From Tillus elongatus (taxonomy: Eukaryota; Arthropoda; Insecta; Coleoptera; Cleridae): a stretch of 64,000 nucleotides of DNA. Every line of letters starts with the position of its first letter. Position 1 is the stretch's first letter. The position numbers and the translations under genes are program-made. The stretch lies in contig OZ023265.1 in the NCBI GenBank assembly GCA_964006375.1, positions 160,344,118-160,408,117 of the forward strand. Direction: 5' to 3'. A model generated the notes under the pieces. That model did no database searches, was not told the DNA's origin, and saw only the letters and a program-made list of their open reading frames with translations. Below are positions 30,872 to 43,609 of the stretch, in pieces.

Positions 30872-31361
30872 TGTCAATATAAAAACTGAGACGATGGTAT
30901 ATATTGCTTCTTAAACAACTTTCGACAGCTAGTGATACCACATGCGACCCCAAATAGCTTCTCTTTGTTTCCAAAGAATACGCTTTATCTCAGAACTGTC
31001 ACCAACAATAGCATCCTGTGCATGAAGATAGTGGAAATTTGAAAAATACTCTAGCCTTGTAATTTCCTGAGTTGACGTTGGCGCCACTTCTCTGATGGTA
31101 TATATCGCTATTGCTAATTTCCTGGCTAATATCGTTATGTAAGTTGTCCAAGCAAATGTAGTCTCAAGAATGATTTTAAGGATGCTCACGGTCTCGTGGT
31201 CAGGTCACCGCCCCCAAATCCATTTGTTGAATTTTAGCTCTATTTAGCCTAAGAACTGTAAGGGTTCAGTTCTTTTTTTACAGTTCTTACAGTTACAACA
31301 CACCGACAAAATGGAATAACGGCATAACAATTCTTATCACACAAAGGCGATATATCGGACT
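30872..31361. other. Unassigned stretch
   Basis: A small hairpin of AGAACTGTAA / TTACAGTTCT lies around 31250-31285. Otherwise nothing is recognised. Confidence 0.3.
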
Positions 31362-31765
31362 CTCATCTCTACACGTGGTTTACGAGAATTATCACTAGAA
31401 GAATCGAGAGGAACCTTGACTTCTGTCAGCCGCGGGAGCAGGCAGGATTTAGAAAAGGGTTTGGAACAAACGACCACCTCTTGGTTATAAAAACGCTAAT
31501 CGAGAAGTCCATACAATACAACAAGCCACTTGTTCTGATATTCGTGGATTTCCAAAAGGCTTTCGACACGGTCGAATTATCCGCAATAATATCCGCGCTA
31601 TAAGAGAGTACAATCGACAACAGGTACAAAAATCTCATCAAACATATCTATAACAAAGCAACTGCCAGTTTAAGAACACCAGACATAGCTTAAAAATAGA
31701 AAGAGGTGTGAGACAGAGCGATACAATCTCACCTAAGTTATTCCCTGCGGCTCTTGAGTATAATG
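31362..31765 (+). pseudogene. RTE-like reverse transcriptase fragment
   Basis: One frame reads RRIERNLDFCQPREQAGFRK, then GFGTNDHLLVIKTLIEKS and LIFVDFQKAFDTVE (RT motif A with its Asp). A TAA near 31600 and a frame change near 31690 precede KIERGVRQSDTISPKLF (motif B form typical of RTE). Neither motif C nor an endonuclease is present. The clade call rests on the GFRKGF..NDH and RGVRQ.D.ISP signatures. Confidence 0.75.
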
Positions 31766-33359
31766 TATAATGTATTATGTATATATTAACAATGAAACAG
31801 GCCAATGTCACCTAAATGGCACATGGATGTTGTCTACAGGTTAACAATAAAAATAACATAACGCATACAATCATATAAAAATTAAGAAAATGTTTCCTTA
31901 AATAACACATAAAAGCAAAACAAAAATAATTATAAAACACACAATAACGTTCAAAAGAAAAGTTGCAGAATACAGATCTAAATCTAATATTGTTTTTTAG
32001 AAACAACAAATGCACAAGGTTTATACCATGCTAACTATACTACTAATAAGAAGTGCATATTACTAAAAAAAAAGAAAATAAAAATAGTTTAGTTGTAGTT
32101 TATATGTAAAAATGGTCAACCAAGTAGCACGTCTTGTTTAGGAGATTTGTTTTCACTCTCTTCTTGAAAACTGGTAAAGTGTCTACATTCCGGGCAATGC
32201 ATTAAACTACTTGCAGCCATTTTAGAACAGCGACTTTTGGTATAGAGCTGTGCGATGTTTGTCAGTTTGCACGCATGTTGTCATTCTTATTGGGTGCAAG
32301 TTTGTTTTTATCAACCCATTTGGTAAGCGTTTTGAAAGTTTTGTCAGCATCAGCCACAACGTCTTGAACATTATGTCCACCCATCAAAAAGTTTGTATTA
32401 TCAGTATGTTACGTGTAAAATTCACCTTAAGCATATTAACATCATTAATTACACGTAGCAGGCAAAATAAACAAAAACACCCCATATAATTATTCGGTTT
32501 CATATTGTTATTGGTTTAGGGACAGCTGTGAACGAACATCTTTAATTTGTTATCTACATTCATTCAGTTTCAATTTCTAGAAGTCGAGATTTACCACCGA
32601 AACAGTCGACAACGGCAGAGTACACTGTCTTGTGAAGGCATGGTTGCCAGCACGTCATTAATTTATTGTCTGTCTAACTTTAGCTGGTTGGAAATTACTG
32701 AATTATGTGTTAATGTAGTGAGATAAATTCTTGCATGCAGAACTGTGGTTACAACGGTCTCTATAAGCTGTGGAAGAAGTTTATTATCGAGATTAATATT
32801 GGAAGTTAGGTGTGTTACATATGTCGAGGTCTTGCGGTCGAAGCCCGAATTTCCCCATTCGTGTAAATGTCGCAACTCTGCGGTATTAAGTTATTCGTTG
32901 CCAGAGTTTGATATTTTTGATGGAAGAACGGGACACCATTTCTTGTCGTCTTTTTTTTGTTGACCGATAGCGAATCAGCAAGATTAGCTATGACCTGGGA
33001 GAGAAAACATTTTTGAGAAAAAAGGTTGGTTTTGAAAACGGTGGAAGAAGCAATTTAATTTGAGTGTGTGGCAAGATTTCAGCTAGAAAAAAGAAACAGG
33101 CAAGTGGGCTATTCATCCTAGTTTGGAGATTAATTTCTAGGCTGTAAAACGATTATAGTATTCTGGAGGTTTGGGAAGTTGAAGCGAATTAGTCGCATAG
33201 TACTTGAATACTATAATATTCCCGTGGTGGAGAGTAAATGTCACATACGTAAAGCCGAAAAAGCAAGTGGCTTTGTGGCTTGTTTTCAATCAGAACCGGC
33301 TTGTCTAACTGTGGTCAACAAAACACCTTGACATAACATAGAAACCCTCAGGATTTGGA
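31766..33359. other. Unassigned stretch
   Basis: Open frames of 65-79 codons have no motif. No repeat seen in this window matches it. Confidence 0.35.
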
Positions 33360-33430
33360 GGGTTTTGGTTTTAGCTTTTGGTTTTAGCTTTTGGTTTTAG
33401 CCTTTGGTTTTGGCTTTAGTTTCAGTTTTT
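33360..33430. repeat. Degenerate minisatellite (TTTTGGTTTTAGC)n
   Basis: About five imperfect units of GGTTTTAGCTTTT type follow each other, changing to GGTTTTGGC and GTTTCAG at the end. Confidence 0.8.
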
Positions 33431-34844
33431 GTCTTGCTTTAATTGATTTTATAGTGCCTAATCGACAAGCAATAGGCCTACATATTGTCTTAAACTAACG
33501 AGTGGTCAATGGGAGAATAAGAATATTGGTATGGTACCATTTTATGGCGCAAATTCAATTATAAGCCATTCCCAGCAACATCAGATTGCCGAGGACATTT
33601 CGTTGTTGAGTAGAGGAAGTACAGGTGGCCGGAAGGTACCGACACAGTGGACAGTAGATATTTTGTTAGCGAAAAATCGACCAGAGAAGGTTCACTGGAG
33701 ATCAGACCTTACAGGTAGTAGTCTTTAAGTTGTATTGTTAATAAAGAACTCAATTTGTTTGTTTGGACTTTTAAATCCAGTATTAAGCTGTGACTTTACT
33801 TATGGTGGTCAAGTTTTGGAATTCAAAGATAAAGTTTTAACGATAACACAATAGGATAAGATACCCAGCTTTTTATTTGAACCCTACACGTTAGCTGATG
33901 ATTTATATTCACATTATCATTAATATAATTGCTTTGAGTTTGATAAAGTATTATCATTATTTAGGCTACCATTTGATACACCTTTTCATATTTTAACATC
34001 TTTGTAAGCTGATCGTGATCACGAAAGGACACAAATTTCCATTTGATTTAGCTTAGTTACTTTTATTGTTGCGTTTGAATTACTTGACTTGTTATTGCTT
34101 ACCATACGAACGTTAGTAGCTTAAAGCTATTTGTTTAGCAGTAAATTATTGAGATATAGCAAGTGAGTCATTTTGCGGACTCTGTTATTCATTTAACATA
34201 CATGCTAGCAATTTATAGGTTATATATGTGTATATATAATACTGTTTTTGATCTGTCTGACCACTTGTAGGCATCATCTGGATTTTATAATAAACTAGAA
34301 TTTTATTTTATATATATATTTGTGTGTCGTTTGTTCTGCACTCACCTCTCACTCCCGTATTAGTAACGTTAGGTGCTGTTTAGTGTTTGTCAGCTTCTAC
34401 GTAAGCCTTTAAGATATTCCAACTGTAAGATTTCGTTCCCACATTTGTACATTCCGACGTATAAGCCTGCGATTTTAGGTGCAGCTGCCAGGGAGGTCCA
34501 AGGAGTTCTTGGTTGTGTTGGATTCTTGGTAAGCTGGATTTCGTAATTAACATCTCTTATAAATATCCGGAACTAGGTGTAAAACAATCAAGTGGCGCCC
34601 TCATAGAGTAACACCTTATAAAGAACCCTGCCCATCTTCACTGTATAAAAGCTAGGGGCCACCTAGATTTCCGGTAACGTTGACCTTTCTATCGATCGTC
34701 GTATGTAGGTTGTTTGACTCTCAAACGTGGTAAAGGTTTTTAGGAACAGGGATTCCTAGGATCGATTTAAAGAGATAGTGGGCGGTCACAAGTATAAGAG
34801 GTGACCGTCATTTTATTGTCTCGATTGATGTTTCCAGATTGATG
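33431..34844. other. Unassigned stretch with a TATA-like motif
   Basis: No gene is recognised. TGTATAAAAGC at about 34643 resembles a TATA box, but no coding start or other promoter element is associated with it. Confidence 0.25.
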
Positions 34845-35760
34845 CGCTATGTACAGAAGTAGGTTGTTGCCATAAATAATGTACAGCGTAGATCCAAGAA
34901 CTGTTCCTTGTAACACCCCAACCGTCACTCCGAAAGTCCTAGATGGGTAGGTATTGGAAGAGTTAGATATTACAACTCTTTATGTTCTGTCTGTAAGATA
35001 GGTTCTAAACCAGACCAATGCAGTGCCTGTAACTCCACAGTTTAACAGTGAACTTAAAGGACCTCCTGTTTACACAGTTAAAGGCTTTGGAGAAGTCCAC
35101 AAAAACCCCGAAAGCTATCACATTTTGTCAATGCTCCACAAATTCAACAATTGCAGTTTCAGTGCTTCGTGCTTGCCGAAAGCCATGTCGATATGACGAA
35201 AGAAGTTTATTATCGGTAGGATAAGTTTTCAGCTTGTTATTGACTATTTTTGCGAAGGTTTTTGCAAAGGTGGGTGTGTAGCTTGTCAGTTTGTGGAATC
35301 ACCTTCTTTGTATGTCGGTTTCATATGTCTCTGTTTCATTTTCGGTGGAACAATACCCCTGGCCAGTGACACGTTATATATGTGCGACAGTGGTAAATAA
35401 ACAACCAACTTGCAGCGCTTAAGGAATATTTATTGCGTTCAAAATATCCTTTTGTGTAACAGGTGAGCATTTAAACTGGGTGTTCACTTGGGATGTTATC
35501 TTCTCAACAAATGCTATATCTACCATGACAGGCAGATGAGCAGTTGCATTTTGAGCAGCAGATGAGAAAAAATAGCCAAATTGGTCTGGAAGGTCCGCAT
35601 TTATGGCAGGGCGTCCAGTTTGACATTTTAGGTTCCTCCCTGTTAGTTCGTTAATGGTCTTCCACATAATTTTGTTCTTGTTGTTGCTGTTGCTAATAGC
35701 TTTATCAAGTTCGGTCTTCCCTACATCTGCGATGTTGTTTATATTGTGCATTTACTTCTA
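34845..35760 (-). pseudogene. CR1/Jockey-like reverse transcriptase fragment, decayed
   Basis: Read on the minus strand from 35751: NKNKIMWKTINELTGRN and LPDQFGYFFSSAAQ (the linker typically ahead of RT), then a poorly preserved finger region, FRQARSTETAIVEFVEH, VFVDFSKAFNCVN (motif A) and, near 34930-34850, GVLQGTVLGSTLYIIYGNN (motif B). Several stops and shifts separate these. Motif C would lie beyond 34845 and was not found. It belongs to a family different from the 14261 element. Confidence 0.75.
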
Positions 35761-35924
35761 CATGCCTTGAAATGGATGCTGAACGTTGCCAGGAAATTGT
35801 TATAAGCATCTTTAGGGGAGGACTCTTGGAGTACCTTTGTCCATTACGTTTTCAAATCATTCAACTGGTATCAAGGGTATAAAGGGGATGGAGAACGACT
35901 TAACCACCTCCGATTTCCAGACGG

Positions 35925-36300
35925 CATTGTTCTCTCACTCACCAAAAAATCTGTCAATAAGCTGAGAGTCGTCCAAAGAGCCATGAAAAGGGCCATGCTG
36001 GACACAAGACTAGACAGAAAAACAAATGAATTTATTCGACAACAAACAAAAGTCACATATATGATAGAAGTGATTGCCAAAATAAAGTAGAGGTGAGCAG
36101 GCCGCGTTGTTAGACCTACCGATAGAAGATCGACAAACAGGATAATCGAGTGGAGACTAGGGGAAGACCGACAACAAGATGGACAGATGACCTGACACGA
36201 GTTGCCAGTAAGTCGATAAAGGAAGCACAAGACAAACAAAAATGGACAAAACTGGAAGAGACCTACGTCCAGTAGTGGACATGCACGGGTTTACTGATAT
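35925..36300 (+). pseudogene. RTE-like ORF2 C-terminus
   Basis: KLRVVQRAMKRAMLDTRL, then TNEFIRQQTKVTYMIEVIAK, RWAGRVVRPTDRRSTNRIIE and, after a frame change, TRWTDDLTRVASKS with a closing tryptophan-rich segment. This order is characteristic of RTE-like proteins. Stops at about 36088 and a shift near 36170 break it. It could be the far end of the element whose RT lies at 31362, since both are on the plus strand, but 4 kb of unrelated sequence separates them. Confidence 0.75.
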
Positions 36301-36304
36301 CCTA

Positions 36305-36475
36305 AGAACATTTGCTGCAAACCACTCTTCCGTTCTCACAATTCATTGGTGAGATGTTCTAATTCTGTTCCAGTCTCAGCTCCAAATGTGACAAGGTATA
36401 TTAAGAGGCCACTCATTCCCATATATTATAAATAGTAGCGGCCCCAGAATTGAACCTTGATGTACATCCCGTATC
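36305..36475 (-). pseudogene. Reverse transcriptase motif B fragment
   Basis: On the minus strand VHQGSILGPLLFIIYGNE is followed by a shifted frame ending RTEEWFAANVLR, which fits the usual RT order after motif B. Motif C is lost. Only about 55 codons remain. Confidence 0.65.
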
Positions 36476-37400
36476 AATGAGCCGATCTTACTTAATTGGA
36501 GTTACGGATCTTGTGAAACCCATAGTTTACAAATCCCGCCTGTAATAATAATAGATGTTGATCGGGAGGGTAAACATTTCCTTAACAAAATACTTTATTC
36601 ATATCTACGCCACTGAACTAGTAGTCATAATGTATGTTTCGTAAACGTAATAAGACAATATTAGACAGATGGAACGTTGACTCAGGTAACTAAACAAGAA
36701 AGGTGTTAATTAAGAAAGCGTAAATTACAAGCATATGTGTTAATTATGTCATTTTAAGTGTTACAATAAAACAAAACAAATGATTGTAACCTTGTGTCTA
36801 GCATAGTTTGTGTTCTATCCTAAATAACAAAGAATGAATAATTGTTAAAAAAACTTCCGTGTTCCCTGTGGCTATTATATATCTTGTTGGTTAGTACTTA
36901 AACAACGAGTATTCTAACTCAGATGCAATATTTTATGTGGGTTCTGGTAATGTGTGACCTACATTTATAATGCTTTGTATTCAGAACATTTGCATAAAAT
37001 ATGTTTAGGCCACTTATTTATCTTTACAAAGGAAATATTGACAACTTAATACTTCATTATACTTATTTCAATGTGCCAAGAAGATATATCCTAATAAGGT
37101 AATTGAAAAAAATCTTATCGAGCCAAGTTTTCCCTAGAAATGCGTTTCAGAACGTTCTGAACCCAAAAACCGCAATATACAAAAATAGTGTGTGTGTGTA
37201 TGGCAAAGCAGGGTAGAATGGCAATATTTTTGTTGTTAAGTACCATATTCCCTTTAATGTGATAGATATTTTATTAATTGTTCCTGTCCTTAGTGCAATT
37301 GTACCATACCAAATACAGACGTAGAAGCTATTCACAAAATTTGATAATTCTGTAATTTTTTTTATAAAAAACTGTAGCTCAGATTCTCTGGACACGTTCA
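36476..37400. other. Unassigned stretch
   Basis: No coding motif or recognised repeat. Confidence 0.35.
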
Positions 37401-38545
37401 TGAAAATTTAGCAGCTAGCTGTGATCCATCTTACGCACAACTATTGGAGAAACAAAACTTCACCACCATTATTTGACGCTTCTTTGGAAATCGAAAATTC
37501 TCATTGGTATGCGAAAGAAATCCTTAATTTTAGATTTGATTTCTCTTATAACATACAACTGATAAAACCTCACATTATTATACCCATATTTACTAACATA
37601 CCAGATATAAATACTTGTATATTGAAACAAGCGTTAAAACCATATAAACAAGCGGTCAAAATTTATACTGATGGGTCAAAAATTCAAGATTCAGTGGGAT
37701 GTGCAGTGTACATTAAACAATTAGATTATGTTGAGCTATTTAGTCTGCCAAAGTTCACTTCAATTTACACTGTTGAAGCTGGTGCCATACAAAAAGCGTT
37801 AGTACTAGCCTGTAACCAAAATATGAGCAGCTTTGTTGTTTTGACCGATTCCCTTTCACTGTTAAGAACTCTATCGAATCTTCAAAATGCTATATATATA
37901 TATCGGTCCAGGGTAATATGCTATATTGCTTATCAATTAGAGGTCTTGGAACAACAGCACAAAAGAGTTACTTTCATATGTGTAAAAGGGCACTCAAAGC
38001 TTGAGGGTAATGAAAAGGCCGACTATTTTGCTAAAAAAGCAACGATAACAGGTTGTAAACATGACTTTTACAGTAACAGAGATCTACTTCCGCAAGTAAA
38101 ACATGTGTTTAATATAAGATGGCAGGATCATTGGAATCAGTTGAAAAGTAGCTGTAACAAACACTTCAGTAGTATCATCCCTAATCTAAGAAAACAGCCC
38201 ATTTGCAATGAACTGTTGCTTCCTAGGTACTTGTCTACGACACTTAAAAGAATTATCATAGGCCATGGTGCTTTTAATCTAATTTGTATAAAATAAAAGT
38301 TGAAGACATTTGCTCCATTTTGCTCATGCGACAATACCAGCCCAGCTGATTTAAATCATTTGATTTTTTCCTGTATTATGCATCATCAACAAAGAAAAAT
38401 ATTATTTTGTGATTTGATAGAATACAACGTTTCCTTTCCACTTGATGTGACATCACTTATGTATGAAGCTGTTTGTAATAAAAGTGTCATGGTATCTTTC
38501 ATGTGCTTTGTTAAAGACTCTAAGTTAGCTAGGTTTATATAGCTC
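37401..38545 (+). pseudogene. Non-LTR ORF2 C-terminus with intact RNase H core
   Basis: A 291-codon open frame (37421-38296) contains KIYTDGSKI (Asp), YTVEAGAIQKAL (Glu), VLTDSLSLLRTL (Asp) and CVKGHSKLEGNEKADYFAKK (Asp), so all four catalytic acidic residues of RNase H are present. After small indels around 38285 the sequence continues with a knuckle FCSCDNTSPADLNHLIFSC and ends ARFI at 38540. The RT is absent upstream. It differs in sequence from the RNase H at the left edge of the window and belongs to another I-group-like family. Confidence 0.85.
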
Positions 38546-39950
38546 TTAGTAAAAAGATGATATTCTGAAAATTGGACTGTTCCAATAAATATTGTACTAG
38601 TGGCAATATACTATATAGTGTTAAGCGATACTAAATAAACTTAGCAGATTAATATATAGTCAGAGAGATAAAAGTAAGTTCCTTTGTGTCTTTCCTTGTG
38701 TTAACCTCTTTTGACCGCAACCTCCCCAGTATGTTAAAAGGTCACCATGACAGGCTCCATTGCTGTGAAATGTGTCCCAGTGTTTCTCCTGCAACAACTT
38801 GTAGCGTATATGTGTGCATGCATATGTATGTGTGTGTATGTGCACATGAAGAAATAATGTGCATTTTCTGTCCTGCACCTAGTGTCAAGTACTGGACGTA
38901 TAAAGCCTATTGACGTGAGTGCGTATACATGAGTGTATATGCGCTCGCGTATGTGTGTGGGTGGATATGTATGTAAGTTTTAATTTTAATATATATTTTT
39001 AGTAAACAGCAAGTGTATAGGGAGATAAAAGAAAAAAGGTAAAGAGCTTGTTAGATTAACATTCTTAAGACAGGTTTTGCCATTGTGAAAAGCAAGCTCA
39101 GATGCATCCTTGTTCATTTTGAAGATTGACAGTGACTGAATGAGCCAGTTCTCAAAGTCAAAACTCTAATAAATAAAAAGATAATAGCTAAACCTGTTAC
39201 AGAAAAGAAAACAAACCTTTGCGAAGCCAGAGAAATGGTCCCTATGTTTGTATTTGATAGATATTTGTTATTAAAGGATAGTACAAAGTGAAATACTTAC
39301 TTGTAGTTAATTAAAATATTAATTAACATACATTTCATTAGACAACAAAACATGAAACTGTTTTTTAAATCATCGGAAAGTGGCCAGTGTACCCGACATG
39401 TCGGGAACATTGGAAACTACAATAGGATACAGTAACCACTGTTTACATTATATTATTTACATTATATTATTATATATTCATTCAAATTGATACCAAACGT
39501 AAATGAACTTTTTGTCTTAGCTCTTCGTTTGGCTGTGATAGGCTCAGATAGTATTTTTACTATATTAGCCCTCAGACAATTGCTTCATCTTTCACAACTG
39601 TAGAAACATATTTGTTATAATCCTTAATTAAAAAGTTCCCCATATATTCATCCTTATTTCCGAATACAATTTTGATTTTGTCTGCATAATATTTTAAAGA
39701 TTTTTTTGTATTAGATATAACCAAAGCGAAACTTTTCCTCACAGGGATTTATACAGAAGGCGTGTCAGTATCATCTATTTTATTCTTCTTGCAGGTCGCT
39801 ATCTTCGTCAGTGTCTAATAATGTCATTGATTTCACATTCACTTTTACTCGTGTCACAGAGCCCTTTTATTTGTTTCTTCTTTACATTAACGCCTTTTAT
39901 ATTCGCACTTGGAGGACACAGATCTCCACAACACATTTTTAATATTCCAC
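38546..39950. other. Mostly unassigned; TG-rich patch at 38806-38975
   Basis: 38806-38975 is a degenerate TATG/GTGT microsatellite. The palindrome CCCGACATGTCGGG is at 39392-39405. On the minus strand about 39780-39560 reads, in one frame, a possible short remnant (RKSFALVISNTKKSLKYYAD and onward to a stop) that I do not recognise. Confidence 0.35.
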
Positions 39951-39953
39951 CTT

Positions 39954-41887
39954 GTATGAAGAAATAAGGGAAGCAGGCCAAAGGATGAAATCTGGCAAAG
40001 CTGCAGGCCCGGATGGTATACCGATCGAGGTAGTTAAAGCAGTAGCAGAACAGAAACCGGAGATATTACAAGTTGTTAAATAAACTGATAAATAAACTAA
40101 TCAGCGATGGAAGTTTTCCGTCAGAATGGAAGACTGCTCGATTGGTGTTATTAGAGAAGCAACAAAAAACGGGAGAAAGGAAGTCATATAGAACTATATG
40201 CCTGGAAGATGGAGTAGCAAAATTATATGAACATGTAATAAACAACAGACTAAAAAAGGAAATCGAGAGAAGAGGAGGGTTAGCAGACAATCTATTTGGC
40301 TTCCGCAAGGGGCGTTCGATGCTGCAAAGAAGGTACAGGACGTGGCAAGGAAAGAAGGCAATAAAAACAGGTTTGTGGCCATAGTAACATTGGACGTAAA
40401 AAACGCGTTCAATACAGCACCGTGGAGAGGCATATACGAAGTGTTAAGCAAGAGGCAGGTTAAACCATATATGCTGAAAATAGTATGTAGTCACCTGGAA
40501 AACAGACAGCTACTGATTGGACAGAAATATCGGATGCAGGTTACATGTGGCGTGCCTCAGGGGTCGGTCCTGGTACCAACACTGTGGAACTTGTATTACG
40601 ATAAGGTCTTTAGTCTGGAGTTCGTAAACAACACTGATATTATAGGGTATGCAGATGATTTGGCGCTGGTTATAAGCAGAGGAAATAAGGCTGACATAGA
40701 AGACAATATCAACTGGTCAGTGGATAGGGTGGAAAACTGGATGGCAAAAAGTGGTATACAACTCGCGCCCCACAAAACTTAAAGTATAGTGCTAGTGGGT
40801 CGAAGAACACTGAGAACAGTAACCGTCATGGTGGGGAATGCAGAAATTCAGTCGCAGACAAGCCTGTACTACCTCGGTATACAAATAGGATATAACATGA
40901 ACATGGTGGTGCACATAGAAAGAGTAGTGGCAAAAGCATACATGATGGTTGCAAATCTAGGCGTCTGATGCCAAATATCGGTGGACCAAAACCAGGGAGA
41001 ATGAGAGTGCTGAGTAGTGTGGTAAACTCAGTCATACTGTACGGTGAACCAGCATGGAAGGACGTGCTGTCAAAGACAAAGTATAGAAAAAAGATTGAGG
41101 GGGCACAGAGCAAGGTAGCCATCAGAATAGCAAGCGCATATAGAACAGTGGCAACGAAAGCAATACAGGTGATTGCGGGGACAATCCCTATACACTTATT
41201 GGCAAGAGAGGTAACTTACGAAAGACACGAAAATAGAAGAGAAGGAAAATAAAGGCAAGAACCGAAACAATGCTGGAGTGGCAGCGAGAATGGCAAGAGG
41301 AAATGTCAACATCCCAGTGGACAAAGAGGCTCGTCCCACACATACAGACATGGGTATCGAGACAGCATGGGGAGGTGAGTTACTATTTTACCCAGTTTTT
41401 GTCAGGTCATGGGCGTTTCAGGTCTTACCTGAGTAAAATTAAAATAGTCGAAAAGAGGACTGTACGTATTGTGGTGACAGAGATACACCAGAACACACGG
41501 TTTTTGAGTGCGCAAGGTGGTCGGAAATTAGAGACAAATATATCAAGAGATTGGCAGTGATTTAACAGCAGATAATGTGGTGGAGCATATGCTGGGAAGT
41601 GAAAGGGTATGGAATACTGTGGAGAGAGGGATTGTAGAAATAATGAAGTCAAAGGAGGATGAAGACAGGATGTAGATGTTTTGAAAACAACAAGAGTTAG
41701 GGACGTGGTGAAGCAATGCGAGTCAGTGGTTTCCGCCACGTCTCTAGGTTTCAAGGGGGTGTTTAGTGGGTAGTCCCGACCTGGAGGGAAGGGAAATCAC
41801 CACAGTACCGGTTGGTGTCAGATCGCGCAAGCGCCAGCCACCGATCTGCGTAAAAAGCATTCACCTCCGCTATGAGTAAAAAAAAAC
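39954..41887 (+). pseudogene. R1-clade-like non-LTR element: RT to A-tail
   Basis: KSGKAAGPDGIPIEVVK, SFPSEWKTARLVLLEK, DNLFGFRKGRS, AIVTLDVKNAFNTAPW (motif A), CGVPQGSVLVPTLWNLYYD (motif B), GYADDLALV (motif C), VENWMAKSGIQLAPHKT and, at about 41458-41530, a knuckle CTYCGDRD..EHTVFEC. The frame is broken near 40070, 40335, 40782 (TAA), 40960 and 41250. The 3' UTR contains GTTTAGTGGGTAGTCCCGAC and ends in an A run at about 41878-41887. The GKAAGPDG and WNLYYD signatures and this 3' end point to the R1 clade. The flanks are not recognisable as rDNA, so it is not in the classic R1 site. Confidence 0.85.
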
Positions 41888-42351
41888 ACATTCTTAAAGA
41901 CCTGAGGATCGTTTCACTAACAAGGTTACCGTCATCACAGGATGAAACATCATGTAGGCTTAAAAGATATTGCTAAATCTTCAAGAACGCATTTTCTCAT
42001 CTTAGAAAGGCCGGTATCAATTAGGTGCAATACTGAGAGACAAGATGAGATAAAATGGAGATATGATAAGTAAATAAATCTAAAAAAATACTAATACTTG
42101 TTAGTAAATATTTAATGGGGCAGAACACTAGATACAATTGAGGCTAGATAAAGAAGCTATTGCTTTACTAAGATGACTTTTTTGGGATATTAACGTCGTA
42201 AAAAAAAAACAAGAAACAAATTTATAGCACCACGGTTCAAAGCATTGTAACCTACAGTTCTGAAGTGGGGCCACGAAAAAACATGTTTTTAAGGGCAACA
42301 AATATGGACTTCTGGTGACAAACAGCCAGTAATCGCGTAGAGAAAAAAAAA
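41888..42351. other. Unassigned stretch
   Basis: No gene or known repeat. Confidence 0.3.
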
Positions 42352-42528
42352 TCGGGACGTAGCAAGTGCGTTATAGTAGCGAATCTGCATAAGAATTGTA
42401 CACTATAATTATACCGCATATTATAAAAATGTTACTTTTTAAATTAAACTTTAGTCCTAGTGCGCGCACATTTGAAGAATTTTTTCGAAAGTGTTACGAT
42501 CGATTTTTTCTTTATTACTAAAAAAAGT
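42352..42528 (-). mobile_element. TCE deletion derivative, tandem member 1
   Basis: The terminus CGGGACGTAGCAAGTGCG is followed after only about 50 bp by an inverse block A remnant (TTAGTCCTAGTGCGCGCACA, TTTGAAGAATTTTTTCG). The body and (TA)n are missing. It is directly followed by another TCE in the same orientation. Confidence 0.6.
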
Positions 42529-42845
42529 TCAGAACGCAGCAAGTGCGTTATGGTAGTGAATTTTTATTAAATGCTTCAAACTTGGATAACTCAATTTTCG
42601 ATAAACTTAGAAAGTTGAATTTTTGTACGTATTAGGGCATTTCCAAAGGCAATATATCCGCCAAATGTCATTAAAATAGCTTTGTAATTTTCGGAGAAAA
42701 ACATTTTTTTAGAAAGAAAACTCAACATTTGATAAACTCAATTTTCTATAAACCTACAAAGTTGAATTATGGATGAGGTAAGGCCTTTCCAAAGGCAACA
42801 TATTCACCAAATTTTTTTTAAATAAAAATTCACCAAAAATGTGTT
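42529..42845 (-). mobile_element. TCE short variant, tandem member 2
   Basis: CAGAACGCAGCAAGTGCG, the body module twice (AACTCAATTTTCGATAAAC and AACTCAATTTTCTATAAACC), then the end motif AAAATTCACCAAAAA. No (TA)n or block A. It lies head to tail with the preceding member. Confidence 0.6.
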
Positions 42846-43276
42846 CTAACTCCTTTTCAGAAAAATGCCAAAAACTCGATTTTCTGTGAAGCTAGAAAAT
42901 TTAATTTTGCTATATCTATAGACAGTGTAAGTTTCTTTAAAAGAAACTTGTATTGCAAATTTCATTAAAGTTACAAAAGCCTTCCGGAAGGAAACTTCAT
43001 TCATATTTAGAAAAGTAAAGTATCTGCCAAATTATAACGTAGCAGTTATGTTTCCTTATTATTCGCCTGAATGATTTCATTTTAGTGAACCTATTCAAAC
43101 CCGTTTTTTCAATATCAACAATAGCAAAATATCTGCTGAAAATTATAATTTCAGACTCAAAGCTGACCAAGTAGTTCAGGCATTTTAAACAAAAATGAGA
43201 TCTTGTTCAAAACGTTTGAAATCTCTGCACTATCGTTTCTCTAAATGTCAAAGTAAAAAAATACTATACATTCATC
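42846..43276. other. Unassigned stretch
   Basis: A diverged repeat-like module (ACTCGATTTTCTGTGAAGC) at about 42870 may be more TCE body. Otherwise nothing is identified. Confidence 0.3.
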
Positions 43277-43341
43277 TAGCGGGTATCAATCTCGGAACCT
43301 TCTGCGTAGAAGACACGCACGCTAACACTGTGCTATCTAAG
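43277..43341 (-). repeat. tRNA-like SINE head or degenerate tRNA
   Basis: On the minus strand TAGATAGCACAGTGTTAGCG (A-box-like) is followed by TGCGTGTCTTCTACGCA, which folds into a perfect 5-bp anticodon-like stem with a 7-base loop (anticodon position CTT), then GGTTCCGAGATTGATACC (B-box-like with an extra base). The acceptor stem does not close. It lies about 270 bp upstream of the P-type gene start. Confidence 0.5.
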
Positions 43342-43609
43342 TATACGTTAACCAAAGAGGTTGTATATGTTAGAGGGAACAAAGCCGAGTTTGCAGCCTG
43401 TCGATTTCCCACTCCTGTCACCGTCCAATCACAAACAAAATTTTGAATAACGCGCTAATGTGTTTTGTTTTGATTCGTTCCCCCAACCGCTCTTGAAGTT
43501 ATTGTCAGCTGTCAACAAGTATTTGAAGTGTTTGTTGATTTGCGATTAGAGGTTATCTTGTGTGTTTTGCCGTTTTTTAGCAGTGTTTTAAGAGTGTAAA
43601 AGTTAAAAA

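Noticed and set aside
34643..34653. TATA box of a promoter
   Set aside because: An isolated TATAAAAG in AT-rich DNA without a downstream gene.
31362..36300. One RTE element spanning both fragments
   Set aside because: The spacing is too large, with unrelated sequence and minus-strand RT remains between. Kept as two entries.
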